Source: an uncultured Prevotella sp.
GTDB taxonomy: Bacteria > Bacteroidota > Bacteroidia > Bacteroidales > Bacteroidaceae
NCBI GenBank assembly: GCA_900314935.1
Contig: OMXE01000012.1
Span: forward strand, 39,592-103,591
Direction: 5' to 3'
DNA length: 64,000 nt
Made by a program: the position numbers and the translations under genes. Of the stretch, positions 32,647 to 40,978 are shown piece by piece. The stretch's first letter is position 1, and every line of letters starts with the position of its first letter. The notes below the pieces were generated by a model. The model made no database searches, was not told the DNA's origin, and was given only the letters and a program-made list of their open reading frames with translations.

Positions 32647-33900
32647 ATGAATAATGGTTTACAATTCTCAGGAGTAACTACTCCTCTCTCTCTAAGGGAG
32701 AGGCAGGGGAGAGGGTCTTATAAGATATATGTGGCGGGCCACAAAGGCCTGGTAGGCTCCGCCATCTGGAACAACCTGTTGTCGCGCGGCTATACCAACC
32801 TGGTGGGCCGTAGTCACAAGGAGTTGGACCTCACCGATCAAGTGGCGGTGAGGCGGTTCTTCGATGAGGAGCAGCCCGACGCCGTAGTCCTGGCCGCGGC
32901 TTTCGTAGGCGGTATCATGGCCAACTCGCTCTACCGCGCCGACTTCATCATGATGAACATGAAGATCCAGTGCAATGTCATCAGCGAGGCCTACGCCCAT
33001 GGCGTCAAGAAACTCCTGTTCCTGGGCAGCACCTGCATCTACCCCAAGCTTGCGCCGCAGCCCATGAAGGAAGATGCCCTGCTTACCTCACCCTTGGAAT
33101 ACACCAACGAGGAATACGCCATTGCCAAGATTGCCGGACTTAAGATGTGCGAGAGCTATAACCTGCAGTATGGCACCAACTATATCGCTGTGATGCCCAC
33201 CAATTTATATGGTCCCAACGATAACTTCCATCTGGAGAACTCCCATGTGTTGCCCGCCATGATGCGCAAGATCTATCTGGCCAAACTCATCCACGATAAC
33301 GATTGGGAATCTATTATCAAAGATCTTAACAAACGACCGGTAGAGTTGCTTAAAGCTAATCTCCTTCCTCCTTCCTCCTTCCTCCTTCCTCGATTTGACC
33401 AAAATATCCTTGATGTTTTGGCCAAATATGGGATTTTTGACAACAAAGTTCTTTTATGGGGGTCAGGCAATCCGCTCCGTGAATTCCTCTGGAGCGAAGA
33501 CATGGCAGATGCCTGCGTTCATTTGTTGTTGAATGTGAATTTTTCTGACATTATTGGTATTGAAAAATACTCGTCAGTGTTTTACGGAACCAGCACGGAA
33601 GGACTCGTTGATCGTAACGCCAGTGAGGGTAGGGGAGGCGCCATTCCATCCTTGGGCGAGATTCGCAACTGCCATATCAATGTGGGTACCGGCAAGGAAA
33701 TCTCCATCCGTGAGTTGGCAGCGTTAGTGGCCCGTACCGTTGGGTTCGATGGAACCATTGAATTTGACGCCTCTAAACCTGACGGCACACCCCGTAAACT
33801 CACCGATGTCACCAAGCTCCACTCCTTGGGCTGGCATCATCAGGTGGACATCGAAGAAGGCGTCCAGCGCCTATTCGACTGGTATCGTTCGACATTATAA
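32647..33900 (+). CDS. fcl: GDP-L-fucose synthase with several in-frame repeat insertions
   Basis: 417 residues; bacterial Fcl is usually about 310-360. The core is intact: IYVAGHKGLVGSAIW, FLGSTCIYPK, EYAIAKIAGLKMCE, REFLWSEDMADAC and INVGTGKEISIREL. Extra text: residues 1-27 (from the inverted GC-rich repeat at 32677-32720, which replaces the usual short N-terminus), about 239-248 (LPPSSFLLPR from CTCCTTC heptamers), and about 318-335 (ASEGRGGAIPSLG, another GC-rich piece). It makes GDP-L-fucose with Gmd. Whether the enlarged protein is active is not visible, but all catalytic motifs and the frame are kept. Confidence 0.93.
   Translation: MNNGLQFSGVTTPLSLRERQGRGSYKIYVAGHKGLVGSAIWNNLLSRGYTNLVGRSHKELDLTDQVAVRRFFDEEQPDAVVLAAAFVGGIMANSLYRADFIMMNMKIQCNVISEAYAHGVKKLLFLGSTCIYPKLAPQPMKEDALLTSPLEYTNEEYAIAKIAGLKMCESYNLQYGTNYIAVMPTNLYGPNDNFHLENSHVLPAMMRKIYLAKLIHDNDWESIIKDLNKRPVELLKANLLPPSSFLLPRFDQNILDVLAKYGIFDNKVLLWGSGNPLREFLWSEDMADACVHLLLNVNFSDIIGIEKYSSVFYGTSTEGLVDRNASEGRGGAIPSLGEIRNCHINVGTGKEISIRELAALVARTVGFDGTIEFDASKPDGTPRKLTDVTKLHSLGWHHQVDIEEGVQRLFDWYRSTL
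32677..32720 (-). repeat. GC-rich stem-loop repeat, right flank of DUF559, inside fcl
   Basis: The reverse complement reads AAGACCCTCTCCCCTGCC, CTCTCCCTTAGAGAGAGAGG and AGT, the same family as 32190-32240 but inverted. It is coding in fcl, residues about 11-25 (TTPLSLRERQGRG). Confidence 0.85.
33361..33388 (+). repeat. Heptanucleotide repeat inside fcl
   Basis: Four perfect CTCCTTC units (33361-33388). The pure pyrimidine tract reads LLPPSSFLLP in frame between LNKRPVE and the DILxxLAKYGI-like segment of Fcl. Confidence 0.9.
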
Positions 33901-33913
33901 GGGATTCTGTGGA

Positions 33914-34033
33914 TTGATGATGAGAAAGTATGTTTTCTTGGAAGAAGCTGGAGAGCTTGCTTTCAAAGTTCTTCCAGGAAAACATACCTTTATTTAACGA
34001 AATAAAGCAGTTCAAAGAACTGTTCGTCATCAA
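33914..34033 (+). other. Four-stem structured element downstream of fcl
   Basis: An outer stem TTGATGATGA/TCGTCATCAA (33914-33923 with 34024-34033, one mismatch) closes three hairpins in a row. These are a 19-bp arm pair with one G-T mismatch (33928-33946 with 33969-33987), a perfect 8-bp stem CTTTATTT/AAATAAAG with AACG loop (33988-34007), and CAGTTC-AAA-GAACTG (34008-34022). The first hairpin may terminate the kdsA-fcl operon. The full cloverleaf looks like a folded RNA or a mobile-element end. No coding capacity is supported. Confidence 0.65.
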
Positions 34034-34115
34034 GCCATTATGTTCTTATGTTATTATGTCTAAAAATCCAACTTTCACTTTTATTAGTATTTAAACGCTT
34101 TTTTTGCCGTTTTTA

Positions 34116-34147
34116 TTTGTATATATCAATCTTTTGTGTTACTTTTG
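34116..34147 (+). promoter_or_regulatory. Main promoter of the exopolysaccharide operon
   Basis: TTTG (34116-34119), 20 bp, TACTTTTG (34140-34147). It starts a leader of about 410 nt before the Wza-like gene at 34566. The leader holds a hairpin CTTAGAC/GTCTAAG (34248-34266), a nine-T run and ATCCGTGTTATCTGTG-type 9-bp repeats (34508-34535), but no UpxY-type antiterminator gene. Confidence 0.78.
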
Positions 34148-34565
34148 CACAGATTTTAGGACGTAGCAGAAGAGACGTAAACCGATGATATATCAAATCA
34201 TATTGATTACCAACATGATAGAAGGAAAAGTAAGTCAAGAAGCGACGCTTAGACATAAAGTCTAAGATGTTTCTACGGATGCCTTTCCTTTGTTGTTTTT
34301 TTTTGCTACAACCTGAAACTTTCATAGACAGGTTATCCTGTCAAGAGTCGGATGACAGTCTGCGGGCTCAATGCCCCGAAGCGGATGCGTTGTTTGGGAT
34401 TCTAAGTGTAACGGCATGTAGCACATGTCGGAACAATACTTTTCACTCTTCTGTTCTACCTCTTCCCTCCCGCATCCATGTCTTGACTCACAAACTGAAT
34501 ACAGATCATCCGTGTTATCTGTGTTATCCGTGTTCAAGAAAAACAAGAAACTAGTTTTTGATCAT

Positions 34566-37025
34566 ATGAAGAAATTATTGTTATTCGCTTGTCTTATCTG
34601 TCTGTTTTCAGTGGAACTGAATGCACAGGCAGTGATGTCCGACACTCAGGTGATGCAGTTTATCCAGAATGAGGTCCGTTCAGGCACCTCCCGTTCGCAG
34701 ATTGTCATCAAACTGATGCAGCGCGGTGTGAACATGGATCAGATCCAGCGTGTCCGTAACCAGTATGAAAAACAGCTGCAGAAAACGGATACGGGTGGAA
34801 ATACTCAAACCCGCACTGTGGACCTTAATGACGCCAATGTTAGTTCGAATTCGTCGAATTACCAGGAGGTCGTTACAGGAAAAGTCGGAACGGCAACTCA
34901 GGTAGAAGAGAACGCAAGCGATGTACAGCAGCGTGTAGAGAATGACGTGATGACCGCAAGTGAGGTTTCAGGAGAGACTTTTGGTAAAAAGATTTTCGGT
35001 CATGATATCTTCAATCGCCGTCTGCTCTCTTTTGAGCCGAACATGAATCTCGCCACCCCTTCACGCTATGTCTTAGGTCCAGGCGATGTGGTGGTCGTGG
35101 AAATCTATGGAGCCTCCCAGAAGAGCATGGAACTGACGGTATCCCCTGAAGGCGAAATCACCGTTCCAGGCTACGGTCCGATACAGGTCAGCGGTTTGAG
35201 TGTGGAGTCGGCCAATGCAAGGATCCGTTCCCATTTGGGCTCACGGTATAGCAGTTCCAATATCAAGATGTCCGTTAATAGAAGTCGCACCATCATGGTT
35301 CATGTAATGGGTGAGGTACAAGCACCGGGCACCTATCGTTTGTCAGGTTATGCTACGGTATTCCACGCTTTGTATATGGCAGGTGGTATTGCCGATCTTG
35401 GTACTTTGCGCAACATCAAGGTTTCTCGTGGTGGAAGAATCATCTCCGTAGTAGATGTCTATGAGTTCATCCTCAACGGTCGTCTGGCCGGCAACGTTTC
35501 TTTGCAGGATGATGATGTGATTCAGGTGGGAACCTACGATTGCATTGTAGGTATCACAGGTAACGTCAAGCGCCCGATGTTCTACGAGATGCGTAAGAAC
35601 GAAACCATATCAACCTTGCTGAAATATGCCGGTGGTTTCACTGGTGATGCCTATACCAAGTCGGTCAGGGTACAGCGTTCTACAGGTGAACGCCATTCTG
35701 TACACAATGTCGAAGAGTTCGATATGTCGGTATTTAAGGTAGCCGATGGTGATAACGTTACTGTTGATGGTATTCTCGACCGTTATGAAAACGTGGTGGA
35801 GATCAAGGGAGCCGTGTTCCGTCCCGGCCAGTTCCAGTTGGGAGAGGGCGTCTTTAGCGTTCGTAGCTTGGTAGAACATGCCGAAGGCCTTACCGAGGAT
35901 GCCTTCCCAGAGCATGCCATCATTCATCGTCTGAAACCAGACAGGACTTTGGAGGTCATTTCTGTGGATGTGGCTGGCATCATGGCTGAAACCACCCCTG
36001 ATGTACCCTTGAAGAACGAGGATGTGCTGTTCATTCCCACCAACTCAGAGATGGTGAAAGAGCGTACGTTGACAATTACAGGCGCAGTGATGTCACCGGG
36101 AACCTACGAGTATGCAGATAATGTCACCATCGAGGACCTGATCGTTCAGGCAGGTGGCCTTCGTGATAATGCTTCATTGGCCCGTGTGGATGTCTCCAGA
36201 CGAATCCTTGACCCGATGGCCACAGAGAAATCTGATAAGATTGCCGAGTCATTCTCGTTCGATATCAAGGACGGATTGGTCATCAACAACGACCGCCAGT
36301 TCCACCTTCAGCCCTACGATGTGGTGCATGTACGTATGAGTCCTGCTTTCAGTACAGCCCGTACCATCACTGTAACAGGCGAGGTGAACTACGAAGGTGA
36401 TTTTACATTGGAAAATAAGTCCTTGCGCCTGAGCGATGCGATCAAATTGGCTGGCGGAGCTACCAATGCTGCCTATCTACGTGGTGCCCGCCTAACACGA
36501 AAAATGAATGAGGAAGAACGGATAAGAATGCGTGCTACCATGGACGCTGTACGTAACTTGTTGACCGATCGAAACGATTCGTTAGCCTGGAATAAGATGG
36601 AATTGGAAGAAACCTATCCCATCGGTATTCAGTTAGACGAGGCTATCAATAATCCTGGTTCCGATAAGGATATTCTTTTGCGTGAGGGTGACCAGATTTT
36701 TGTTCCTGAATATAACGGCTCGGTGAAAGTTTCAGGCAATGTGTTGTTCCCCAATACCGTCTTCTTCGAGAAAGGTCAAAAGGCCGAATTCTACATCAAA
36801 CAGGCTGGTGGTTTTGGAAATCGTGCCAAGAAATCTAAAACATTCATAGTCTATCAGAACGGTACGGTAGGCATTGCCAAGAAAGGCGCCATGCCAGAGC
36901 CCGGTTGTGAGATTGTAGTACCAAGTAAGAAATACAGGGAACCATTCAAATTAAGTGATTTAACGAGTATTACCACACCGCTCTCTACTATCGCGATGAT
37001 CATCATTGCTTTATCACGTCTTTAA
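34566..37025 (+). CDS. Wza-like polysaccharide export outer-membrane protein
   Basis: 819 residues from ATG 34566 (MKKLLLFACLICLFSVELNAQ, a clear signal peptide); upstream codons are leader sequence. A short helical part (about 25-75) is followed by the Poly_export domain (YVLGPGDVVVVEIYGASQKS, VTVPGYGPIQVSG pattern) and a series of SLBB-type beta-grasp repeats (each with V.GEV..PGTY or similar, then ALYMAGGI). A C-terminal transmembrane-like segment (LSTIAMIIIALSRL) ends it. It has no lipobox, and with more than the usual two SLBB domains is longer than E. coli Wza. Forms the outer-membrane export channel with the Wzz-like protein encoded next. Confidence 0.94.
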   Translation: MKKLLLFACLICLFSVELNAQAVMSDTQVMQFIQNEVRSGTSRSQIVIKLMQRGVNMDQIQRVRNQYEKQLQKTDTGGNTQTRTVDLNDANVSSNSSNYQEVVTGKVGTATQVEENASDVQQRVENDVMTASEVSGETFGKKIFGHDIFNRRLLSFEPNMNLATPSRYVLGPGDVVVVEIYGASQKSMELTVSPEGEITVPGYGPIQVSGLSVESANARIRSHLGSRYSSSNIKMSVNRSRTIMVHVMGEVQAPGTYRLSGYATVFHALYMAGGIADLGTLRNIKVSRGGRIISVVDVYEFILNGRLAGNVSLQDDDVIQVGTYDCIVGITGNVKRPMFYEMRKNETISTLLKYAGGFTGDAYTKSVRVQRSTGERHSVHNVEEFDMSVFKVADGDNVTVDGILDRYENVVEIKGAVFRPGQFQLGEGVFSVRSLVEHAEGLTEDAFPEHAIIHRLKPDRTLEVISVDVAGIMAETTPDVPLKNEDVLFIPTNSEMVKERTLTITGAVMSPGTYEYADNVTIEDLIVQAGGLRDNASLARVDVSRRILDPMATEKSDKIAESFSFDIKDGLVINNDRQFHLQPYDVVHVRMSPAFSTARTITVTGEVNYEGDFTLENKSLRLSDAIKLAGGATNAAYLRGARLTRKMNEEERIRMRATMDAVRNLLTDRNDSLAWNKMELEETYPIGIQLDEAINNPGSDKDILLREGDQIFVPEYNGSVKVSGNVLFPNTVFFEKGQKAEFYIKQAGGFGNRAKKSKTFIVYQNGTVGIAKKGAMPEPGCEIVVPSKKYREPFKLSDLTSITTPLSTIAMIIIALSRL

Positions 37026-37062
37026 TGTCAACGTAGTTAATTCTTCAATTCTTTAACTTTGT

Positions 37063-38142
37063 ATGAATAACAATATAGAATCTGCACAAAAAGAGTCAGT
37101 TCTTGATTTCGGAAAGCTTAAGCAGGACATGCGCAAGCATAAAAAGCAGTATTTCTTGGTGCTTGGTATTACTTTTATACTTGCCTGTGTCTACTTGTTT
37201 AGCCTTCATAATGTATACAAATGTGATGTGATATTGGCTCCGGAACTATCGCGCTCAGGTAGTTCTAATTCCCTCATATCATTAGCCAATAGCTTTGGTA
37301 TGAGAATAGGTACTGGTAATTCCAACGGTGAAGCTTTATTCCCAACACTTTATCCTGATATGGTGAGTTCTGTGGATTTCAAGACGAAACTGTTCCCGAT
37401 TCAAGTACATAAGAAAGATTCCACACGGATGATGACATATTACGACTACCTGTTAAACGAGCAGAAGTATCCTTGGTGGAGTCAAGCGATCAGTGGCACT
37501 TTGCAGTTTTTGTTTAACTTGGTATTTACACCGAAAGAAGTTGATAACACACGATTGGATCCCTTCCAGTTGACCAAGGAACAGAAGGCCATTGCCGATT
37601 TAGTTGAAAAGAAGGTTTCTTGCTTTGTCAATCCCAAGACGTTGGTCATTACCATTAGTGTTACCGACCAAGATCCATTAATCTGTGCTACTGTGGCCGA
37701 TTCGGTTAAAACACACTTACAACAGGCCATCACAGATTACCGCACACAGAAAGCTTGCGTGGACTTGGAATACAATCAGAAACTGTTCCGTGAAACCAAA
37801 GCACGTTACGACAAGGCCCGTCAGGCATATGCAGCATTTGCTGATGCCAACCAGGACCTGATTTTGGAGAGCGTTCGCAGCAAGCGTGCTGACTTGGAGA
37901 ACGAGATGCAAATCCAGTACAACGCCTATACCCAAGTGGCAGCCCAGTTAATGGCAGCCAGTGCAAGAGTACAAGAGGAGACTCCGGCCTTTACCACCAT
38001 CCAGAGTGCCACTGTACCTGTAAAGAAGGCCGGTCCCGCCCGTGCCAAGAAACTCCTCATCTTCCTCTTCCTCGCCTTCCTTGGCACCACCGTCTGGGCC
38101 TTCCACAAAGAAGGTGACCTCAAACCCCTCCTCGGCTTGTAA
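37063..38142 (+). CDS. Wzz-type chain-length determinant protein (no kinase domain)
   Basis: 359 residues. The N-terminal membrane helix (about 31-49) and Wzz domain are followed by a long coiled region (RETKARYDKARQAYAAF onward) and a C-terminal membrane helix (about 333-350) after the Pro-rich VPVKKAGPARAKK. There is no tyrosine-kinase domain or Tyr-rich tail, so it is a Wzz-like rather than a full Wzc-like protein. It acts in the inner membrane with the export channel to set polymer length. Confidence 0.92.
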   Translation: MNNNIESAQKESVLDFGKLKQDMRKHKKQYFLVLGITFILACVYLFSLHNVYKCDVILAPELSRSGSSNSLISLANSFGMRIGTGNSNGEALFPTLYPDMVSSVDFKTKLFPIQVHKKDSTRMMTYYDYLLNEQKYPWWSQAISGTLQFLFNLVFTPKEVDNTRLDPFQLTKEQKAIADLVEKKVSCFVNPKTLVITISVTDQDPLICATVADSVKTHLQQAITDYRTQKACVDLEYNQKLFRETKARYDKARQAYAAFADANQDLILESVRSKRADLENEMQIQYNAYTQVAAQLMAASARVQEETPAFTTIQSATVPVKKAGPARAKKLLIFLFLAFLGTTVWAFHKEGDLKPLLGL

Positions 38143-38172
38143 AACCGACAAAATAGGAATCTATTGTTGATA

Positions 38173-38598
38173 ATGGGAGTTTACGAGAACAACATAATAC
38201 CGATTAAGATTTCACATCTGGCAGAGTATGTTGCAAAGATGAAGCGTATCTCGCTAGATGATGCGTTGGTTTACATCTATGTCAATCCCATGTACGAGCG
38301 TCTTTATGATGAGAAGGCTAAATGGTGGTATTTGAGCACGGAAGCATTGTACAACGAGTTTGAGATGTGGCGTAATCGTCAACGCGCGGATGTTCCCAAA
38401 GAAGTATTTGAGTTCTACACTTATTGTCTTGAGAACTATGCTACGCATAAGCATTTGAGTGGTATGAGTGCCTGGGTTCTTTTTAAAGAATCAGGAGCAG
38501 ATGTATATATTATAGATAACTACGATTTGCTTCATACTCAGGGTCTGGAGTATATATTGGATGACATCCAGAGATATATTAATAAGAGGAAGAAATGA
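38173..38598 (+). CDS. DUF3791-family protein (likely antitoxin-side partner)
   Basis: 141 residues from ATG 38173. The C-terminal half has the DUF3791 pattern FYTYCLENYATHKHLSGMSA, LFKESGADVYIIDNYDLLHTQG and ILDDIQRYI. Genes of this family commonly precede a DUF3990 gene. Here its stop overlaps by 4 bp (ATGA) the start of a broken DUF3990 ORF. The N-terminal 60 residues look like a second, related copy of the same helical unit. Function not established. Confidence 0.75.
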   Translation: MGVYENNIIPIKISHLAEYVAKMKRISLDDALVYIYVNPMYERLYDEKAKWWYLSTEALYNEFEMWRNRQRADVPKEVFEFYTYCLENYATHKHLSGMSAWVLFKESGADVYIIDNYDLLHTQGLEYILDDIQRYINKRKK

Positions 38599-38708
38599 AA
38601 GTCGCATTAACCAAACTGTATCATGGTTCAACAGTGGCTGTGAGGAAGCCCTCCCTTAGACCAGGTCGAGCTAGCACCCTTCGGTTTCTGGAATCATTTC
38701 AAGTTTAG
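38595..38708 (+). pseudogene. Truncated DUF3990 gene
   Basis: 37 codons beginning MKVALTKLYHGSTVAVRKPS, the opening of DUF3990 proteins (LYHGS is their ADP-ribosyltransferase-like start). The frame loses similarity after about residue 30 and stops at 38706. The intact family is about 150 residues or more, so this is a remnant that leaves the DUF3791 gene without its partner. 38709-38870 holds no supported gene. Confidence 0.6.
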
Positions 38709-38870
38709 ACAGTTTGAGCGTAACCACCAAGATCACCATAGCGATTTCTGCGATTTGACCATCGTCTTCCTCCAACGCGACTCGGCAAAACTGATGCAAG
38801 CATCGTTCTGCGCTCGCTGCTCTGTCGGTTCTGTGTGAAAATATTGAACTATATATTTTTATATAAACAC

Positions 38871-38901
38871 TTTGTTCTTTAAAAAATTATTCGTATCTTT
38901 G
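38871..38901 (+). promoter_or_regulatory. Promoter of the toxin-antitoxin pair
   Basis: TTTG (38871-38874), 19 bp, TATCTTTG (38894-38901); leader of about 20 nt to ATG 38926. It gives the module transcription independent of the surrounding operon. Confidence 0.78.
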
Positions 38902-38925
38902 TTTCGGATTAGATAGGTATATATC

Positions 38926-39147
38926 ATGGCAATAATAGTTTTAGATGTACAGGATGAGAGCTTGGTCTCTAAGATTAAGAAAGCATGTATGTTGTTGAAA
39001 GGAGTAGTGAGCGTAAAGGTTCAGCACCCCAAGACTACAGACATTACCCAGACTGCAGGTTACAAGGAGGCAATGGATGATGTTAGAAACGGTCGGGTAA
39101 CTGAGTATACATCGCTTAAGGACTTTTACAAAGAGATGGGACTCTGA
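38926..39147 (+). CDS. Type II antitoxin (RelB-like)
   Basis: 73 residues, small and charged, directly before a YafQ/RelE-type toxin (2-bp gap). The C-terminus (YKEAMDDVRNGRVTEYTSLKDFYKEMGL, residues about 46-73) matches antitoxins whose tail wraps the toxin; the N-terminal part would dimerise and bind the promoter. The specific antitoxin family is not certain. Confidence 0.82.
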   Translation: MAIIVLDVQDESLVSKIKKACMLLKGVVSVKVQHPKTTDITQTAGYKEAMDDVRNGRVTEYTSLKDFYKEMGL

Positions 39148-39149
39148 TT

Positions 39150-39431
39150 ATGGCTTACACAGTTAGAATCTCCACGCGTTTTAAAAAGGACTTTAAACTT
39201 TGTATTAAGCGCGGTCTTGATATGAAACTGATCACAGATGCGATGGATATCCTTGAGGCTAAAGGTTCCCTTCCTGCTAAATATAAGCCCCATAGACTGA
39301 AAGGTAATCATAAGGGACTATGGGAATGTCACATACAGCCAAACTGGCTTATGATATGGGAACAGAATGACAGCGAACTTGTGCTTTTGTTTCTCGAAAC
39401 TGGCACTCATGCAGATTTGTTCCGTAAGTAA
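39150..39431 (+). CDS. YafQ/RelE-family mRNA interferase toxin
   Basis: 93 residues. The order ISTRFKKDFKLC, YKPHRLKGNHKGLWECHIQPNWLMIW and FLETGTHADLF fits YafQ. The His in PHRLKG and the His near the C-terminus (GTHADLF) correspond to the catalytic histidines of that family. It cleaves mRNA on the ribosome when freed from the antitoxin. Confidence 0.92.
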   Translation: MAYTVRISTRFKKDFKLCIKRGLDMKLITDAMDILEAKGSLPAKYKPHRLKGNHKGLWECHIQPNWLMIWEQNDSELVLLFLETGTHADLFRK

Positions 39432-39435
39432 TTCA

Positions 39436-39721
39436 GTTTCTGCGATTTCTGCGATTTCTGTGGGATATTATAAAATTAATCTGTGTGATCTGTGTGACAT
39501 AATAATCTAAGATCAAAAGTATTGACCTTAGACAAGTCTAACGGCAAAGGACGTTATAGCAAGTACAACTTTAGGCAAGATCAAGCATACCGTTAAACGT
39601 GTGCGTAAAGACGATACAAAGAAATAGTCTTCCGTTTTTCTGTGTTTTCTGTGTTTTCTGTGTGACATACATTAAAATATTAATCCGTGTGATCTGCGAG
39701 ATCTGTGTGACATATTAATCC
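39436..39721 (+). repeat. Two copies of a CTGTGTGATCTGTG-type repeat flanking a gene-free spacer
   Basis: Copy 1 (39436-39505) has 9-bp TTTCTGCGA units, then ATCTGTGTG units. Copy 2 (39639-39720) has TTTTCTGTG units, then ATCCGTGTG and ATCTGTGTG units. Both end near GTGTGACAT. The 130-bp spacer between them may hold the end of a lost gene. Related 9-bp repeats are at 34508-34535 and 50590-50648. Confidence 0.7.
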
Positions 39722-40177
39722 ATGATCTACGACACCCTTAACAACATAGCGTTCTACAAAGGCCTTTCCCCCGACATATACGAAGGCCTGAAGTTCCTCC
39801 AGCAGGTAAACCCCGATATAGCAGTCGGCACATACCAGCTTACTCCCAACGTCAAGACCATCGTTTCAGAATACACCACAATGGAAGTGAACGAGAACGG
39901 CTATGAGGCCCATCGGCGGAATATAGATATTCAGTACCTCCTGAAGGGCAATGAAAAGATTGCCTATCTCCCTGTGGAAGAACTCTCCGAGACCAAGCCC
40001 TACAGCGAAGAGACTGATGCCGCCTTCTACAATGCAGTTTCCGACCATAGCCCTTCGACCTTTGAACTTCATCCAGGCTATTTTACCATCTTCTTCCCAC
40101 AAGATGGCCATATGCCTCAATTATATGATAAAGAACCTGTGAAGGTGAAGAAAGTGGTTGTTAAAGTGCGAGTTTGA
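39722..40177 (+). CDS. YhcH/YjgK/YiaL-family protein (DUF386)
   Basis: 151 residues, a cupin-like beta fold. Family pattern: EAHRRNIDIQYLLKGNEKIAY, FTIFFPQDGHMPQLY and KVKKVVVKVRV. The conserved His residues of AHRRNID and DGHMPQ would bind a metal. Relatives (EbgC, NanQ-like) take part in sugar anomer handling or accompany glycan genes. Its role in this locus is unknown. Confidence 0.88.
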   Translation: MIYDTLNNIAFYKGLSPDIYEGLKFLQQVNPDIAVGTYQLTPNVKTIVSEYTTMEVNENGYEAHRRNIDIQYLLKGNEKIAYLPVEELSETKPYSEETDAAFYNAVSDHSPSTFELHPGYFTIFFPQDGHMPQLYDKEPVKVKKVVVKVRV

Positions 40178-40220
40178 GTAGAGCGAAGCATGCTTATATA
40201 TTCTATATTAATAATATATT

Positions 40221-40823
40221 ATGAACGTAATCAAAACCCCAATAGAAGGAGTACTCATTATAGAGCCACGTGTTTTTGAAGATGCTCGTGGTTATTTCTT
40301 TGAATCCTTCTCTCAACGAGAATTCGATGAGAAAGTTGCCCCTATCATTGGACATACAATACGTTTTGTCCAAGACAACGAAAGTAAGTCTAGTTATGGC
40401 GTGATGCGAGGACTCCATTTCCAGCGCCCACCGTTTGCTCAAAGTAAACTAGTTCGTTGCGTGAAAGGCGCAGTATTGGACGTGGCAGTAGATATTCGTA
40501 AAGGCAGTCCTACTTATGGACAACATGTGGCAGTAGAATTGACAGAAAACAACCATCTGCAGTTCTTTATACCTCGCGGTTTTGCACATGGTTTTGCTGT
40601 ACTTTCTGAAGTTGCCGTATTCCAATATAAATGCGATGAGTTCTATCATCCTGAAGCAGATGGAGGAATCAGCATACTTGATAGCAACCTAGGTATAAAT
40701 TGGCACATCCCAACAAATCAAGTTGTTATGAGTGATAAAGATATGAAACATGTTTTTTTTGAGAATTTCGAGAGCCCATTTGACATTAATGTGAGTCTTT
40801 ATCCTATATCAGGGGAAAAGTGA
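40221..40823 (+). CDS. rfbC: dTDP-4-dehydrorhamnose 3,5-epimerase
   Basis: 200 residues with the cupin fold. Signature: VFEDARGYFFESF, the active-site His in MRGLHFQRPPFAQSKLVRC, the DVAVDIRKGSPTYG segment and IPRGFAHGFAVLSE. No rfbA, rfbB or rfbD is in the window, so the rest of the dTDP-rhamnose pathway must be elsewhere. The 155-bp gap after it holds a weak CATCTTTG promoter-like site. Confidence 0.95.
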   Translation: MNVIKTPIEGVLIIEPRVFEDARGYFFESFSQREFDEKVAPIIGHTIRFVQDNESKSSYGVMRGLHFQRPPFAQSKLVRCVKGAVLDVAVDIRKGSPTYGQHVAVELTENNHLQFFIPRGFAHGFAVLSEVAVFQYKCDEFYHPEADGGISILDSNLGINWHIPTNQVVMSDKDMKHVFFENFESPFDINVSLYPISGEK

Positions 40824-40978
40824 GCCCATGTATTTATAGCAGGTGTTATTAGTGATAAGTAGGTTCATTTTATATGTGCTGTTTTCATTTTTTTTGTATT
40901 GTAAACTGGCATCTTTGAGATCAGCAATTAAAAAATGGTCTCTGGGGGTATTCCATTACTAACGTTTAAGTTGTTTTC

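Noticed and set aside
34150-34565. UpxY/UpxZ-type antitermination gene at the start of the capsule operon
   Set aside because: No NusG-like or UpxZ-like ORF is present; short frames in the leader have no family features.
39520-39627. C-terminal fragment of a lost gene (frame ending KHTVKRVRKDDTKK)
   Set aside because: The frame is basic and protein-like, but short, without a start or recognisable family, and lies between two repeats; not enough to call a pseudogene.
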